Below are positions 18,733 through 27,992 of a stretch of 64,000 nt of DNA, piece after piece. The DNA is taken from positions 310,001-374,000 of the forward strand of contig NZ_FQZT01000002.1 in NCBI RefSeq assembly GCF_900142125.1, written 5' to 3'. The notes beneath the pieces were generated by a model. That model had not been told where the DNA came from and did not search any database. It saw only the letters and a list, made by a program, of their open reading frames with translations. Position 1 is the first letter of the stretch, and every line of letters begins with the position of its first letter. Source of the stretch: Malonomonas rubra DSM 5091 (lineage in GTDB: Bacteria; Desulfobacterota; Desulfuromonadia; Desulfuromonadales; Geopsychrobacteraceae). A program made the position numbers and the translations under genes.

Positions 18733-20904
18733 TCAGCTCCTTCGAATCAACCAGCAGTTATGAATACGTGGATTGCGTTCAAAATCGAGGGGGATAGTGC
18801 GGTTGCCGAGATTTTCGATCTGTAGCTCCGCCAACTCGTCAAGATCCATTTTGAAGTTACGCAGGTTGTTGGAAAAGATCAGGGTGCCGCCCTCTGCCAG
18901 CAGACTGACCGTTTTTCGCAACAGATCAACGTGGTCACGCTGAATATCGAAAGTGCCATCCATCGATTTCGAGTTGGAAAAGGTTGGCGGGTCGAGGAAG
19001 ATCAGGTCGAAGGCTCCCGCTCGCTGCTGCTGTTCAGCATCGATCCAGGCCAGGCAATCGGCCTGAATCAGCTCCTCCTCATCTGCATCGAAACCGTTCA
19101 GTTCGATATTCTTCTGCGCCCATTCCAGATAGGTGCGTGACATATCGACGGTGGTCGTCTCCATCGCGCCACCGACCAGCGCATGCACGGTTGCCGCGCC
19201 GGTGTAAGCAAACAGGTTGAGAAAGCGTGTTCCGGACGCCATTTTCTGGATCAACTGCCGGGTTGGCCGATGATCGAGAAAAAGACCGGTGTCGAGATAA
19301 TCGGACAGGTTGACCAGAAACGTGCAGTTGCCCTCGCGCACCTCTTTCAGGATGCCGCGTTTCGCCTGTTTTTCATATTGCCTGCTGCCTTTTTGCTGCT
19401 GGCGCACCTTCAGATGAATTTTATCCGGCACAATGTCCAACACCTGCGGCAGCGCATCCTGCACCTCCTGCAGACGCTCAGCAGCCTTTTTCGCATCGAT
19501 GCTCTTCGGTGCCCGGTACTCCTGAAGATGCACCTCGTCAGCATAGATATCGACGGCAACCGCGTATTCCGGCAGGTCGGCATCGTAGAGGCGATAACAA
19601 TTGAGCCCTTCTTTTTTCGCCCACTTGCGGTATTTCTTCAGGTTTTTGCGCAGCCGGTTGGCAAACATCTCGGCCCCTGCAGAAAGTTCTTTTTTCACCG
19701 CCTTGCCCGCGCCCTCTGCCAGCGATTGCCAACGGTTCCCCTCATCAAGCTCGAACTGCAGCAGCTGGCACTTAAGCGCGCCGTTGTAAAGGGTATTGAT
19801 TTTACCCGCACGCAGGCCGATGGAACGCCCGAGCTGCGGATTGGAGGTGATCACTGCAGCTTTCCAACCGCGACACTGATTGGCCAGCTTTTCACCGAGC
19901 AGGTTGTAAAGCGCGGGCAGTTCGCTCTCGACACCAAGCCGTTCACCGTAGGGTGGGTTGGCGACGAAGAGTCCAGTCTGCACACCCGCTGGAGCAACGA
20001 ACTCACGCAGGGTGCGTTTTTCGAAATGGATGATTTTCCCCAGTCCGGCTTTGTCCGCATGTTGCCAGGCCGCTTTAATCGCCCGGCCATCGGCATCGTA
20101 ACCAACAATCGTCCCCAATCTATTCTGCAGCCCGTCCTGCCGCTGCTGCTCTGCTTCGTCCAACAAACGCTGCCAGATCGCTGACTGATGCTGCTTCCAA
20201 CCGAGAAAGCCAAAATAGTCGCGCAAAAGCCCCGGAGCCGTATCGGTGGCGATCAACGCCGCTTCCAACGGTAAAGTTCCGGAACCGCACATCGGGTCGG
20301 CCAGCGCTCCACCGGTTGCGGCAATCTCCGGCCAACCGCCACGAATCAGGATCGCTGCGGCAAGGTTTTCTTTCAACGGCGCATGCACTCCATCGATGCG
20401 GTAGCCGCGCTTGTGCAGACTGTCGCCGGAAAGATCGAGACTCAAGGTCGCCTGATCTTTAAACAGGTGCAGGTTGATACGCAGGTCCGGTTGCTCCACC
20501 GACACCGATGGGCGCTCGCCGTCACGGGCACGGAATTGATCGACGATGGCATCTTTGACCCGCAGCGCACCGTAACGGGAATGGGTGATCTGCGACTTGA
20601 CCGTGGTGCAATCGACAGCAAAGGTGTTATCCGTGGAAAGATGTTCGCGCCAGTCAAGTTTCTGCACTTCACGGTAAAGAACATCGGTATCCTGTGCCTC
20701 AAAGGTGACCAGCGGCAGCAGCACCCGGCTGGCCAGTCGTGACCAGAGGCAGAGTCGGTACGCGCTTTCCAGATCACCGGAGAAACGCACCCCGGCGCGT
20801 TCCTCTTTAACCTCTTGTGCACCAATCTCAATCAATTCAGCCGCCAGCAAGGGCTCTAACCCGAGGGCGGCTGTGGCAAAAAATTGTTGTTTTTGCATCT
20901 TCAA
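18733..20904 (-). CDS. rlmL: Bifunctional 23S rRNA methyltransferase RlmKL
   Basis: This fused enzyme makes m2G2445 (RlmL half) and m7G2069 (RlmK half) in 23S rRNA. The ~720-residue length agrees with the E. coli fusion (702). Order: N-terminal ferredoxin-like/THUMP region (about 1-160), RlmL methyltransferase with ADPMCGSGTLPLEA and NPPYGERLG, then RlmK methyltransferase with FLNLFAYTGAATVHAL and LIFLDPPTFSNSKSM. Start is TTG at 20904, 7 bases after an AGGA; ATG at 20898 is an alternative. The ribosome-binding region directly abuts a 9-bp hairpin. Confidence 0.93.
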   Translation of the reverse strand: MKMQKQQFFATAALGLEPLLAAELIEIGAQEVKEERAGVRFSGDLESAYRLCLWSRLASRVLLPLVTFEAQDTDVLYREVQKLDWREHLSTDNTFAVDCTTVKSQITHSRYGALRVKDAIVDQFRARDGERPSVSVEQPDLRINLHLFKDQATLSLDLSGDSLHKRGYRIDGVHAPLKENLAAAILIRGGWPEIAATGGALADPMCGSGTLPLEAALIATDTAPGLLRDYFGFLGWKQHQSAIWQRLLDEAEQQRQDGLQNRLGTIVGYDADGRAIKAAWQHADKAGLGKIIHFEKRTLREFVAPAGVQTGLFVANPPYGERLGVESELPALYNLLGEKLANQCRGWKAAVITSNPQLGRSIGLRAGKINTLYNGALKCQLLQFELDEGNRWQSLAEGAGKAVKKELSAGAEMFANRLRKNLKKYRKWAKKEGLNCYRLYDADLPEYAVAVDIYADEVHLQEYRAPKSIDAKKAAERLQEVQDALPQVLDIVPDKIHLKVRQQQKGSRQYEKQAKRGILKEVREGNCTFLVNLSDYLDTGLFLDHRPTRQLIQKMASGTRFLNLFAYTGAATVHALVGGAMETTTVDMSRTYLEWAQKNIELNGFDADEEELIQADCLAWIDAEQQQRAGAFDLIFLDPPTFSNSKSMDGTFDIQRDHVDLLRKTVSLLAEGGTLIFSNNLRNFKMDLDELAELQIENLGNRTIPLDFERNPRIHNCWLIRRS

Positions 20905-20915
20905 GCAGTCTTCCT

Positions 20916-20939
20916 CCCCCCTCCACTAAAGGAGGGGGG
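20916..20939. repeat. Perfect 9-bp hairpin upstream of rlmKL start
   Basis: CCCCCCTCC (20916-20924) and GGAGGGGGG (20931-20939) flank a 6-base loop in the 44-bp gap between the M16 protease and rlmKL, both on the minus strand. There is no U-tract, so it is a poor terminator. On the transcript its 3' arm is itself SD-like and is followed at once by the AGGA of rlmKL. It could mask the SD or act as an mRNA-stability stem. Confidence 0.55.
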
Positions 20940-20948
20940 AATTATCGG

Positions 20949-23897
20949 TTAAACTTTGCGCAACTCCAGAGCCTTGTCGCCCAGCTGCTGATTCGCCTGC
21001 TGCAACGCGGCTTCACCAGCCAGGACAGAAACGGCGCTCTCCCCATGCTGCAGATATTCTCGTGCGACCCGCTGCAAACTTGCCGCATCGACCGCCAGCA
21101 ATTGCTTGCGCATCTCGTTACGCATTTCCAGGGTCATGCCCTGACGCAGGTTGGCAAACTCCTGGGCACCGGTTCCGGCTGGCGAGAGCGGCTTGTCAAG
21201 GTCGCTGAACACCGCCAGAATTGCTTCCTTCAACGATTCCTCGCCAAACTCGCCGTTCACCACCCATGCGATCGCCTGGTCGTAAACCTGCAGAGTGCGG
21301 ACGATGTGTGGATCGCGATAGGACATCATGGTGAAAATGCCCGCTTCCGAATTGTAACTGGACATACCGCCATAGGCACCACCCTTTTCGCGGATTTCGC
21401 GATGCAGAAACTCTGCCCGCAGCAGCTTCGACAGGACCGTCAAGGCTGCACTGTCAGGATGGCTGTAGGGCACGGCGCGAAAAGCACGAGTGACATAATT
21501 GACCGGCAGCGACCAGACAAAACCGCGCTGTTTCGGTTGTGGCTTGAAAAGAATATTGCCCGGAGCGACATCCGGCGTCGCCTCCGGCAAAGCCGCACAC
21601 AACTGTTCAAGCCCTTCGCGGAAAGCGGGGAAGTTCTCTTTTTCCACGGTCACTGCAGTCTGCAGCTGACCGCGACAGAACAGCTGCCTGGCGATCGACA
21701 CCATCATATCGGCAAGCGACTGAAGTTCTTCCGGCGTTTTTTCCGCATTCTGCCGAATCATCGCCACCTGGCTGAGGCCCGACCACTGCTCACGCTGCCA
21801 GCTGACCGGCGTCAGGCAGGCCGCGGCGGTACGTGCCGCGTAAGTGTGCCCCGACTGCGGCACCGAGTTTTCCAGCGACACCTTCAGCTGGTTGAGAACT
21901 GTATGCAAACGCTGCAGATCGCTGAAATCGGGAGCCAGCAAGATATCCTGAAGCAGCTCGAACAGCGGCTTGCTGTTTCGCACCAGCGCTTTGCCTTTGA
22001 GCTCGAAAGAGGCCGTAAATTCATCCAGGTTGGCTGGATTATCAAGCAGCGAAGCGCGAGCAGAAACACCCCCGGTCTTTGCTTCCAACGCCTGCGCCAT
22101 CTGCAGATAATCCCGCTTTCCGGCACCGACCTGAGTCAGTAAACTGCAGAAGATCGGCAGGTACACACGCTGCTCTCCGGTCAAGCCGGCCAGCCCGAAA
22201 TTGAGGGCAACGGTGGCGATGCCGTTAGTCGGCTGATCAAACCAGCAACTGGAAAACGCCCCCTCGGTCTTTTCAACGGCAACAGCATGCTCTTCTGCCG
22301 GGATATCGCTCAGTTCAAGTGTTGGCAGGCAGCTGAGATCTTCCGGCGCTTCCTGTGACTCTTTCAGTTCCAACGCTTGCTTGACCAGCTGCTGTTTTTC
22401 ATCTGCGGTCAAACCGGCGGCAATTTTATCAAGTTCAGCGCGAACTTCGGCATCCTGCTGCGGGCCAAGTTCGGTATCCGGCTGCAGCAGAAGCGTGAGA
22501 CGATGCGGGTTGCTGAGCAAGCGTTCGCGGATCAGGTTTTCGAAGAAAGGGCCGGCATCCATCTCTTTACGTAGCCGGTCGAGGTTCTCTTCAAAATTGA
22601 GCGCTGCCAGCGGGTCACCACCATGAATCCAGGGCCCCATCAGTCGCATCAACAACAGCAGCGAATAGGGGTAGCTGTCACCTGTAACTTCACGGTTGGC
22701 AAATTCAAGTCGATGAATAGTGCCATCGATTCTTTCCCGCGAGAATCCTTCGTCAGCAACCTGCTCCAGCGTCTCGACGACCAGCTTTTCAATCGCGTCA
22801 CGCTGCTCCGGATCGGTTCCCTGCAGGCCAGCAGCAAAATAGGTGGTCCGGTTATCATCGTGATATCCAACCCCAGGCGCCAGGTTCGCTCCCAGACCGG
22901 AATCGAGCAACGCCTTGTATAACGGTGCCGCCGGGTTGCCGAGCAGCAGGGTCGAAAGCAGAGTCATGCTGAGGCGCTCGAAACTGTCATTGATATCGTT
23001 TGTCAGCCAGGCCACCTGCACCATTGACCGCTTCTCCAGCGATTCCCCCTTGTCGAGCGGGTAAGGCTCGGTGACCCGCAAAGGATCACTCAAAGGCTGC
23101 TCTGCAGGGACTTCGCTGTCCAGCTCGAGCCGGTCGAAGCGTTTGAGAACCCGGTCTTCCACAATCGACAGCAGTTCAGGTAGGTCAAGATTGCCGGAGC
23201 TGAAAAACCAGGAATTGCTCGGGTGGTAGTAGCGGGCATGGAAGTCGCGCAGCTGCTGCCATGTCAGATCGGGGATATCGGAGGGCTCGCCACCAGAATT
23301 GTGGCGATAAGTCGTTGTCGGGTAGAGGTGTCGTCCCAATCGCCGCGACAGCAACGAGGAAGGATCGGACATCGCCCCTTTCATCTCGTTATAAACAACC
23401 CCCTTGTACTCCAGCGGCGACTCCGGGTTATCCAGCTCGGAGAACTCCAGTCGGTGCCCTTCCTGGCTGAAATCGCGCTCGGTCAGGCGCGGGAAAAAGG
23501 CCGCATCCAGATAGATTTCCAGCAGGTTGCGAAAATCTTTGCGGTTCATGCTGGAGAACGGATAGAGAGTCCAGTCGCTGGCCGTCATCGCATTCATGAA
23601 ACTGTTGAGGCTGCGTTTGAGCATCGAGAAGAAAGGATCGCGCACCGGGAAGCGTTCGGAACCACAAAGCGCGGTGTGTTCGAGGATATGCGCCACGCCG
23701 GTCGAATCATCCGGCGGGGTACGGAAACCGACGGCGAACAGGTGGTTATCATCATCCCGCTCGAGATGCATGAAGCGGGCACCGGTTTTATCGTGATGCA
23801 AACGGATCATGGTGGCGTTGATGCTCGGCAAATCGTCGATTCGTTCAACGGTGAAACCATGTAGGGACTGACCTGCTGTGAGTTGCTCTGTACTCAT
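20949..23897 (-). CDS. M16C zinc metalloprotease, presequence protease (PreP/Cym1)-like
   Basis: The 982-residue length and single-chain organisation match PreP, the M16C peptidase that in mitochondria and plastids degrades targeting peptides. Bacterial members are taken to degrade short peptides in the cytoplasm. The inverted zinc motif H-x-x-E-H is H70-I-L-E-H74, followed by TALCGSERFPVRDPF and LNSFMNAMTASDWTLYPF, hallmarks of the subfamily. The C-terminal half is the inactive clamp domain (GAYGGMSSY). There is no signal peptide. The start ATG has a GAAGGAG-like SD in the upstream gap. It is probably transcribed alone or with the rlmKL operon. Confidence 0.9.
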   Translation of the reverse strand: MSTEQLTAGQSLHGFTVERIDDLPSINATMIRLHHDKTGARFMHLERDDDNHLFAVGFRTPPDDSTGVAHILEHTALCGSERFPVRDPFFSMLKRSLNSFMNAMTASDWTLYPFSSMNRKDFRNLLEIYLDAAFFPRLTERDFSQEGHRLEFSELDNPESPLEYKGVVYNEMKGAMSDPSSLLSRRLGRHLYPTTTYRHNSGGEPSDIPDLTWQQLRDFHARYYHPSNSWFFSSGNLDLPELLSIVEDRVLKRFDRLELDSEVPAEQPLSDPLRVTEPYPLDKGESLEKRSMVQVAWLTNDINDSFERLSMTLLSTLLLGNPAAPLYKALLDSGLGANLAPGVGYHDDNRTTYFAAGLQGTDPEQRDAIEKLVVETLEQVADEGFSRERIDGTIHRLEFANREVTGDSYPYSLLLLMRLMGPWIHGGDPLAALNFEENLDRLRKEMDAGPFFENLIRERLLSNPHRLTLLLQPDTELGPQQDAEVRAELDKIAAGLTADEKQQLVKQALELKESQEAPEDLSCLPTLELSDIPAEEHAVAVEKTEGAFSSCWFDQPTNGIATVALNFGLAGLTGEQRVYLPIFCSLLTQVGAGKRDYLQMAQALEAKTGGVSARASLLDNPANLDEFTASFELKGKALVRNSKPLFELLQDILLAPDFSDLQRLHTVLNQLKVSLENSVPQSGHTYAARTAAACLTPVSWQREQWSGLSQVAMIRQNAEKTPEELQSLADMMVSIARQLFCRGQLQTAVTVEKENFPAFREGLEQLCAALPEATPDVAPGNILFKPQPKQRGFVWSLPVNYVTRAFRAVPYSHPDSAALTVLSKLLRAEFLHREIREKGGAYGGMSSYNSEAGIFTMMSYRDPHIVRTLQVYDQAIAWVVNGEFGEESLKEAILAVFSDLDKPLSPAGTGAQEFANLRQGMTLEMRNEMRKQLLAVDAASLQRVAREYLQHGESAVSVLAGEAALQQANQQLGDKALELRKV

Positions 23898-24064
23898 AAA
23901 ACATCCTGTCGAAGGAGTGTAATTTCAAGGCATAGTGTGAGGATAACCAAACCGGTTGCAGTTTGCCACCACCACCGGTAAAAAACCCTCGAAGTTAAGC
24001 ATGCGGAAAGATAAACGATTCACACAAATACCGCAACTCCGGTAAGAAATGTATTCGGCATGGT

Positions 24065-26701
24065 TTAGCTGTAAATCTTGTCCGGGTCGCCCTGCCAACG
24101 CATCACCAACTGATAAATCAGGCTGGCTGCGGCAAACAAGGCACCAGCACAGGCCAGAGCCAGGATATCGGTCCAGCCAAGGGGAACGATCTTAAACACC
24201 GAAGCCAACGGGGTGTACATCAGCAAGGCCTGCAGTGCAATTGACAGAAGAGCCGCCGCCCAGACCCAGCGATTGGCAAAGAATGGCACCTGGTAGCTGC
24301 TGCGGATAACAAAGGTCAAAATAACTTCGTAAAGAACGACAAAGTTAAAGACCATCGTCTGGGCATAAATCAACCGATCTGCATCGGGAGAATTCCCACC
24401 GAACTGAAAAAACAATGTCAGTGCCAGCAAGCTGCCGACAGTTCCAAGAACACCAAGCAATGCCAGCTTGGAAGTCGGCAGAATTCCCTCTTCGCGCGGC
24501 TTGGGGCGTCGCAGCATAATATCGGTCCCGTAGGGATCGACACTGTAAGCCAGTGCCGGCGCCCCGTCGGTAACCATATTGATCCAGAGCAGCAGGACAG
24601 CCGTCAGCGGCAGGTTGATGCCGAACAGCGCGGCGCAGAAAATGATCAGCACTTCACCAAGATTGCCGGAGAGCAGGAGCATGATCGATTTCTGGATATT
24701 GTCGTAAATTCCCCGCCCTTCCTCGATGGCGTTAACAATGTGAGTAAAACTGTCGTCGAGAAGAACCAGGTCTGACGCTTCTTTGGCCACTTCAGTACCA
24801 CTCCCGACGGCGACACCGATATTGGCCTTTTTCAGTGCCGGAGCATCATTGACCCCGTCACCCGTCATCGCCACCGTTTTCCCCATCTGCTGCAACGCTT
24901 CAACGATCCTCTGTTTGTGTTCAGGGGCGACACGGGAGAAGATATTGACACCGTTTTCCAGTGCCGCCTTCAATCCGCTCGCATCGAGTGCGGTCAGCTC
25001 TTCGCCGCTCATCGCCCCGCCCTCAATACCGATCTCCCGGCCGATTGCCTTGGCGGTTTCACCGTAATCACCGGTAATCATGATCACCCGAATGCCTGCC
25101 TGCCTGGTTTTTAGCAACGACTCAAGGACATCGGGCCGCGGTGGATCGATCATCGCCTGCAGACCGACAAACACCAGCCCCTGCTCACTCGCCTGTCCCG
25201 TCTGTGGTTTCATGGCAAACGCCAGAACCCGCAGCGCCTGCGAGGCATAATCGGCATTCTGCTGCTCGATCCGCTCGCGCCACTCGTCGGTCAATGGCTG
25301 CACGTCGTTCGCAAGCAGTATCCGGTTGCAACGCCTTAACAGTTGAGTCAGGGCGCCCTTGCTGTAACTGGTCGCTTCTGCTTTATCTCCAACCAGCACC
25401 GTCATCAGTTTGCGTTCAGAGCTGAAAGGTAGCTCGGCCAAACGCTTGCGTCCGTCACTGACTCCAGCCTTGGCAGCACTCGTTAAAAGAGCGGCCTCTG
25501 TCGGATCACCGGTGATATGCCATTTTCCGGCTTCGAGCTGCAGCGAAGCGTTGTTACAGAGTAAGCCGCAACGGAACAACTCCGTCGCTGGCTCACCCGA
25601 CAGCTCGCCTTCCGGTGAGTATCCGGTCCCTGAAAGCACCGTTTCTCCATCCGCAGTCCAGGCATAGCGCACCGTCATCTGGCTGGCTGTCAAAGTGCCC
25701 GTTTTATCAGTGCAGATAACATCGCAGCTGCCGAGAGTTTCCACCGATGAGAGATTGCGCACCAGCGCTTTCTTATCGAGCAGCCGCTTAACACCAACAC
25801 TCAGGGCAATAGTTACAACCGCAGGCAACGCAGTCGGCACCGCAGCCACCGCCAGGCTGATGGCGATCAGCACCAATGCCAGCAAGGCATCACCAGAAAA
25901 ACCGTTGTTGAAAAAATCCTTGAAGAAAAAAAGAGCGAATACCAGCAGGCAGATAATGATGATCGCGAAACTGAGCTTTTTACCGAACTGATCGAGCCGG
26001 CGCTGCAACGGTGTCTGTTCCTCCGCAGCGGTTTTGACCAGCTCGGCAATTTTACCCAGCTCGGTCACCATTCCGGTCGCAGCCACCAAGGCCCTGCAGT
26101 TTCCGGTCGAAAGAGTTGTCGCTGAGTAGAGCATGTTACGCCGATCACCCAGTGGCACCTCGTTATCGATATTCATCGCCTGCTTTTCGACCGGCACGCT
26201 TTCACCGGTCAGCGCCGACTCTTCAACCCTCAGTTCAACCGATTCGATAATACGCAGATCTGCCGGCACGCGGTCACCTGCCTCCAGCAGCACGACGTCA
26301 CCTGGCACCAGCAGCTTGGCATCCACCACTTTACGCTGCCCACTCCGCAACACCGTCGCCTGCAGCGTGCTGATCTTCTTCAAAGCTTCAAGTGATTCGT
26401 GCGCACTCAGTTCCTGGTAAAAACCGATGGCAGCGTTAACCAGCAGAATAATCAGAATGATGACGGAATCGACGTACTCACCGATCAGCAGAGAAAAAAC
26501 AACGGCAAACAGCAGAATGTAAATGATAAAACTTTTGAATTGATCAATAAAAATCTGCCAGGGATTGATGCTGGTTTTCGTTTCCAGCTGATTGAAACCA
26601 AACTGTTGCAGACGTTCTTCGGCAGTTGCAGCATCAAGCCCGCCTGCAGAACTATCCAAGGCAGAAAACACTTCAGCTAACGGTTGTCGATAGAGTTCCA
26701 T
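24065..26701 (-). CDS. P2-type cation-transporting ATPase with atypical PTALP M4 motif
   Basis: This 878-residue protein has the complete P2 ATPase order: cation_ATPase_N, M1-M2, actuator domain (LTGESVPV), M3-M4, the phosphorylated Asp at D332 in CTDKTGTLT, nucleotide domain, MTGDGVNDAPALKKANIG hinge, and C-terminal helices. M5 has NLGEVLIIF and M6 has LWINMVTDGAP, keeping the N/T/D ligands of Ca2+ pumps. The M4 motif, however, is PTALP (289-293) instead of PEGLP, so the acidic ligand equivalent to SERCA E309 is Thr. Substrate is therefore uncertain (Ca2+, Mn2+ or a monovalent ion). Confidence 0.9.
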   Translation of the reverse strand: MELYRQPLAEVFSALDSSAGGLDAATAEERLQQFGFNQLETKTSINPWQIFIDQFKSFIIYILLFAVVFSLLIGEYVDSVIILIILLVNAAIGFYQELSAHESLEALKKISTLQATVLRSGQRKVVDAKLLVPGDVVLLEAGDRVPADLRIIESVELRVEESALTGESVPVEKQAMNIDNEVPLGDRRNMLYSATTLSTGNCRALVAATGMVTELGKIAELVKTAAEEQTPLQRRLDQFGKKLSFAIIIICLLVFALFFFKDFFNNGFSGDALLALVLIAISLAVAAVPTALPAVVTIALSVGVKRLLDKKALVRNLSSVETLGSCDVICTDKTGTLTASQMTVRYAWTADGETVLSGTGYSPEGELSGEPATELFRCGLLCNNASLQLEAGKWHITGDPTEAALLTSAAKAGVSDGRKRLAELPFSSERKLMTVLVGDKAEATSYSKGALTQLLRRCNRILLANDVQPLTDEWRERIEQQNADYASQALRVLAFAMKPQTGQASEQGLVFVGLQAMIDPPRPDVLESLLKTRQAGIRVIMITGDYGETAKAIGREIGIEGGAMSGEELTALDASGLKAALENGVNIFSRVAPEHKQRIVEALQQMGKTVAMTGDGVNDAPALKKANIGVAVGSGTEVAKEASDLVLLDDSFTHIVNAIEEGRGIYDNIQKSIMLLLSGNLGEVLIIFCAALFGINLPLTAVLLLWINMVTDGAPALAYSVDPYGTDIMLRRPKPREEGILPTSKLALLGVLGTVGSLLALTLFFQFGGNSPDADRLIYAQTMVFNFVVLYEVILTFVIRSSYQVPFFANRWVWAAALLSIALQALLMYTPLASVFKIVPLGWTDILALACAGALFAAASLIYQLVMRWQGDPDKIYS

Positions 26702-26872
26702 CGCACCACCTCACCGGTCAATGTCGTACTATTTTCTTTCACTTAAAGATTAGCAGATCAACAGCAACTTTCCGCCTTTAACGGTACAAAGCAATGAATC
26801 CAGCGGAAGAGAAACAATGATGCGAAAAAACAATTGAATTTTTATCCGCGACATGGTACCTATTCCCCCCGT

Positions 26873-26949
26873 CGGAGCGTAGCGCAGTCTGGTAGCGCAC
26901 CTGGTTTGGGTCCAGGGGGTCGGAGGTTCGAATCCTCTCGCTCCGACCA
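26873..26949 (+). tRNA. tRNA-Pro (anticodon TGG)
   Basis: The 77-base cloverleaf includes encoded CCA. The acceptor stem is CGGAGCG / CGCTCCG with discriminator A. The D arm contains AGCGCAGTCTGGTAGCGC. The anticodon stem-loop is CCTGGTTTGGGTCCAGG with anticodon TGG in the loop TTTGGGT. The T arm is GGAGGTTCGAATCCTC. A Rho-independent terminator follows. The 3' half is the left repeat of the integrated island. Confidence 0.97.
26906..26949. repeat. attL-like direct repeat (3' half of tRNA-Pro)
   Basis: This is the left copy of the 44-bp repeat. It is the functional tRNA end, so integration kept the tRNA intact. Confidence 0.8.
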
Positions 26950-26968
26950 GCTATAAAATCAACTACTT

Positions 26969-26996
26969 AAGCCACTCATCACTGGGTGGCTTTTTT
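26969..26996 (+). terminator. Rho-independent terminator of tRNA-Pro
   Basis: AAGCCAC ... GTGGCTT stem with a run of six T. A related but less perfect GGCT/GGCC-plus-T6 structure follows the right repeat at about 30248-30270, suggesting the duplicated segment once extended past the tRNA. Confidence 0.8.
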
Positions 26997-27055
26997 AGTT
27001 TTATTTCACCAACAGCAATCCTGGTTGCCGTTCGGTTGCCGTTTGCTCATATTTC

Positions 27056-27124
27056 GGCTCTACATCAAAAAAGGGAGATGGACTATTTCTGGCTCTACAT
27101 CAAAGAAAGGGGATGGCTGATTCT
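27056..27124. repeat. Two degenerate tandem copies of a ~35-bp unit
   Basis: GGCTCTACATCAAAAAAGGG... (27056-27090) and GGCTCTACATCAAAGAAAGG... (27091-27124) are nearly the same sequence placed head to tail. They lie between tRNA-Pro and the recombinase stop. An 11-bp repeat, GGTTGCCGTTC/T, also lies just upstream (about 27023-27044). They may be recombinase or transposon-end remnants. Confidence 0.6.
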
Positions 27125-27167
27125 CCCCCAAAAGTCGTTTTCTCATTCAACTGGTGAGGTCATAGGC

Positions 27168-27776
27168 CTATGTTGATGGTCGGCTCAAACCTGTAAGCTC
27201 TTCTCTGGCAATCTTAACTGCTCTATAGAGGCTAGCGCGACTCATTCTGTATTTCTCGGCAAGATCCTCTTTTGAGAGGGCCCCGGTGTCAAATTCCTTA
27301 ATCATCTGCCTACGTTTTTTGTCACTCAGTGCATCGATCTTCTTCTTACGCCCGAATTTTACACCTTTTGCTAGAGCAGCAGCTCGCCCTTCAGCGGTCC
27401 TGGTTGCGATCATCTCGCGCTCGAACTCTCCTATCGCAGCAAGTACGTGAAATGTTAATTTCCCAGCCGGAGTGGTGGTGTCGATTGCTTGGTCCATGAC
27501 CACGAAATCGACCTTCTTTTCTTCGAGGGTTTTGGAGATCGCTGACAGGTCAGCGACGGATCGGGCCAATCGATCTAACTTTGTAACAATGAACACATCC
27601 CCCTCGCGCACATATTCGAGAGCGCGATTTAGCTCCTGTCGATTTGATGTCTTAGCGCCCGACTTCTGCTCGGAAAAAACTTTATAACAGCCATATTTCT
27701 CAAGTTTTTTCTTCTGGATGTCAAGGCTCTGCCCTATCGTTGAAACTCTTGCGTATCCGATCTTTTGACCTTCCAA
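27168..27776 (-). CDS. Serine recombinase, resolvase/invertase family
   Basis: This 202-residue protein has the N-terminal catalytic domain with the nucleophile Ser in IGYARVST. Also visible are the conserved Arg-containing FIVTKLDRLARSV, then GKLTFHVLAAIGEFEREMIATRTAEG (E helix), and a C-terminal helix-turn-helix (LSKEDLAEKYRMSRASLYRAV). It is the small Tn3-resolvase / Gin-invertase type, not a large serine integrase. The start is TTG at 27776 with AAGGAGG seven bases upstream; no in-frame ATG fits. It is the only recombinase inside the tRNA-Pro island and could serve as its resolution or integration enzyme. Confidence 0.92.
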   Translation of the reverse strand: MEGQKIGYARVSTIGQSLDIQKKKLEKYGCYKVFSEQKSGAKTSNRQELNRALEYVREGDVFIVTKLDRLARSVADLSAISKTLEEKKVDFVVMDQAIDTTTPAGKLTFHVLAAIGEFEREMIATRTAEGRAAALAKGVKFGRKKKIDALSDKKRRQMIKEFDTGALSKEDLAEKYRMSRASLYRAVKIAREELTGLSRPST

Positions 27777-27885
27777 GATAGCCTCCTTTTCGTGAGATAA
27801 CTTTTGATAATCCCATTGAGATGATCTCTGAGACTATCTTAGGAGGCATATTTTCCGATCTCGAATCTTTGGAGTCATGAAACAA

Positions 27886-27918
27886 GAAGGCCGCCGGAAA
27901 AGACCCGGCGGCTTTTTT
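27886..27918 (+). terminator. Rho-independent terminator without an obvious plus-strand gene
   Basis: GCCGCCGG-loop-CCGGCGGC stem followed by T6. Upstream on this strand there is only the 110-bp region divergent from the recombinase, so it may end an unrecognised short transcript or insulate the recombinase promoter. Confidence 0.75.
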
Positions 27919-27941
27919 GTTATGTCACGATTTTTGAAACT

Positions 27942-27969
27942 AAAAAGCGGGGCTAAAAATGGCCCGCTT
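27942..27969 (-). terminator. Terminator of the first PEP-CTERM gene
   Basis: On the minus strand, AAGCGGG ... CCCGCTT is followed by five T, 24 bp after the stop codon. Confidence 0.75.
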
Positions 27970-27992
27970 CATAATTTTCTATTCACACGATT

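Noticed and set aside
20817-22142. Long plus-strand frame opposite the M16 protease
   Set aside because: Composition is Gln/His/Arg-rich with no motif; the protease frame carries HILEH and other family motifs.
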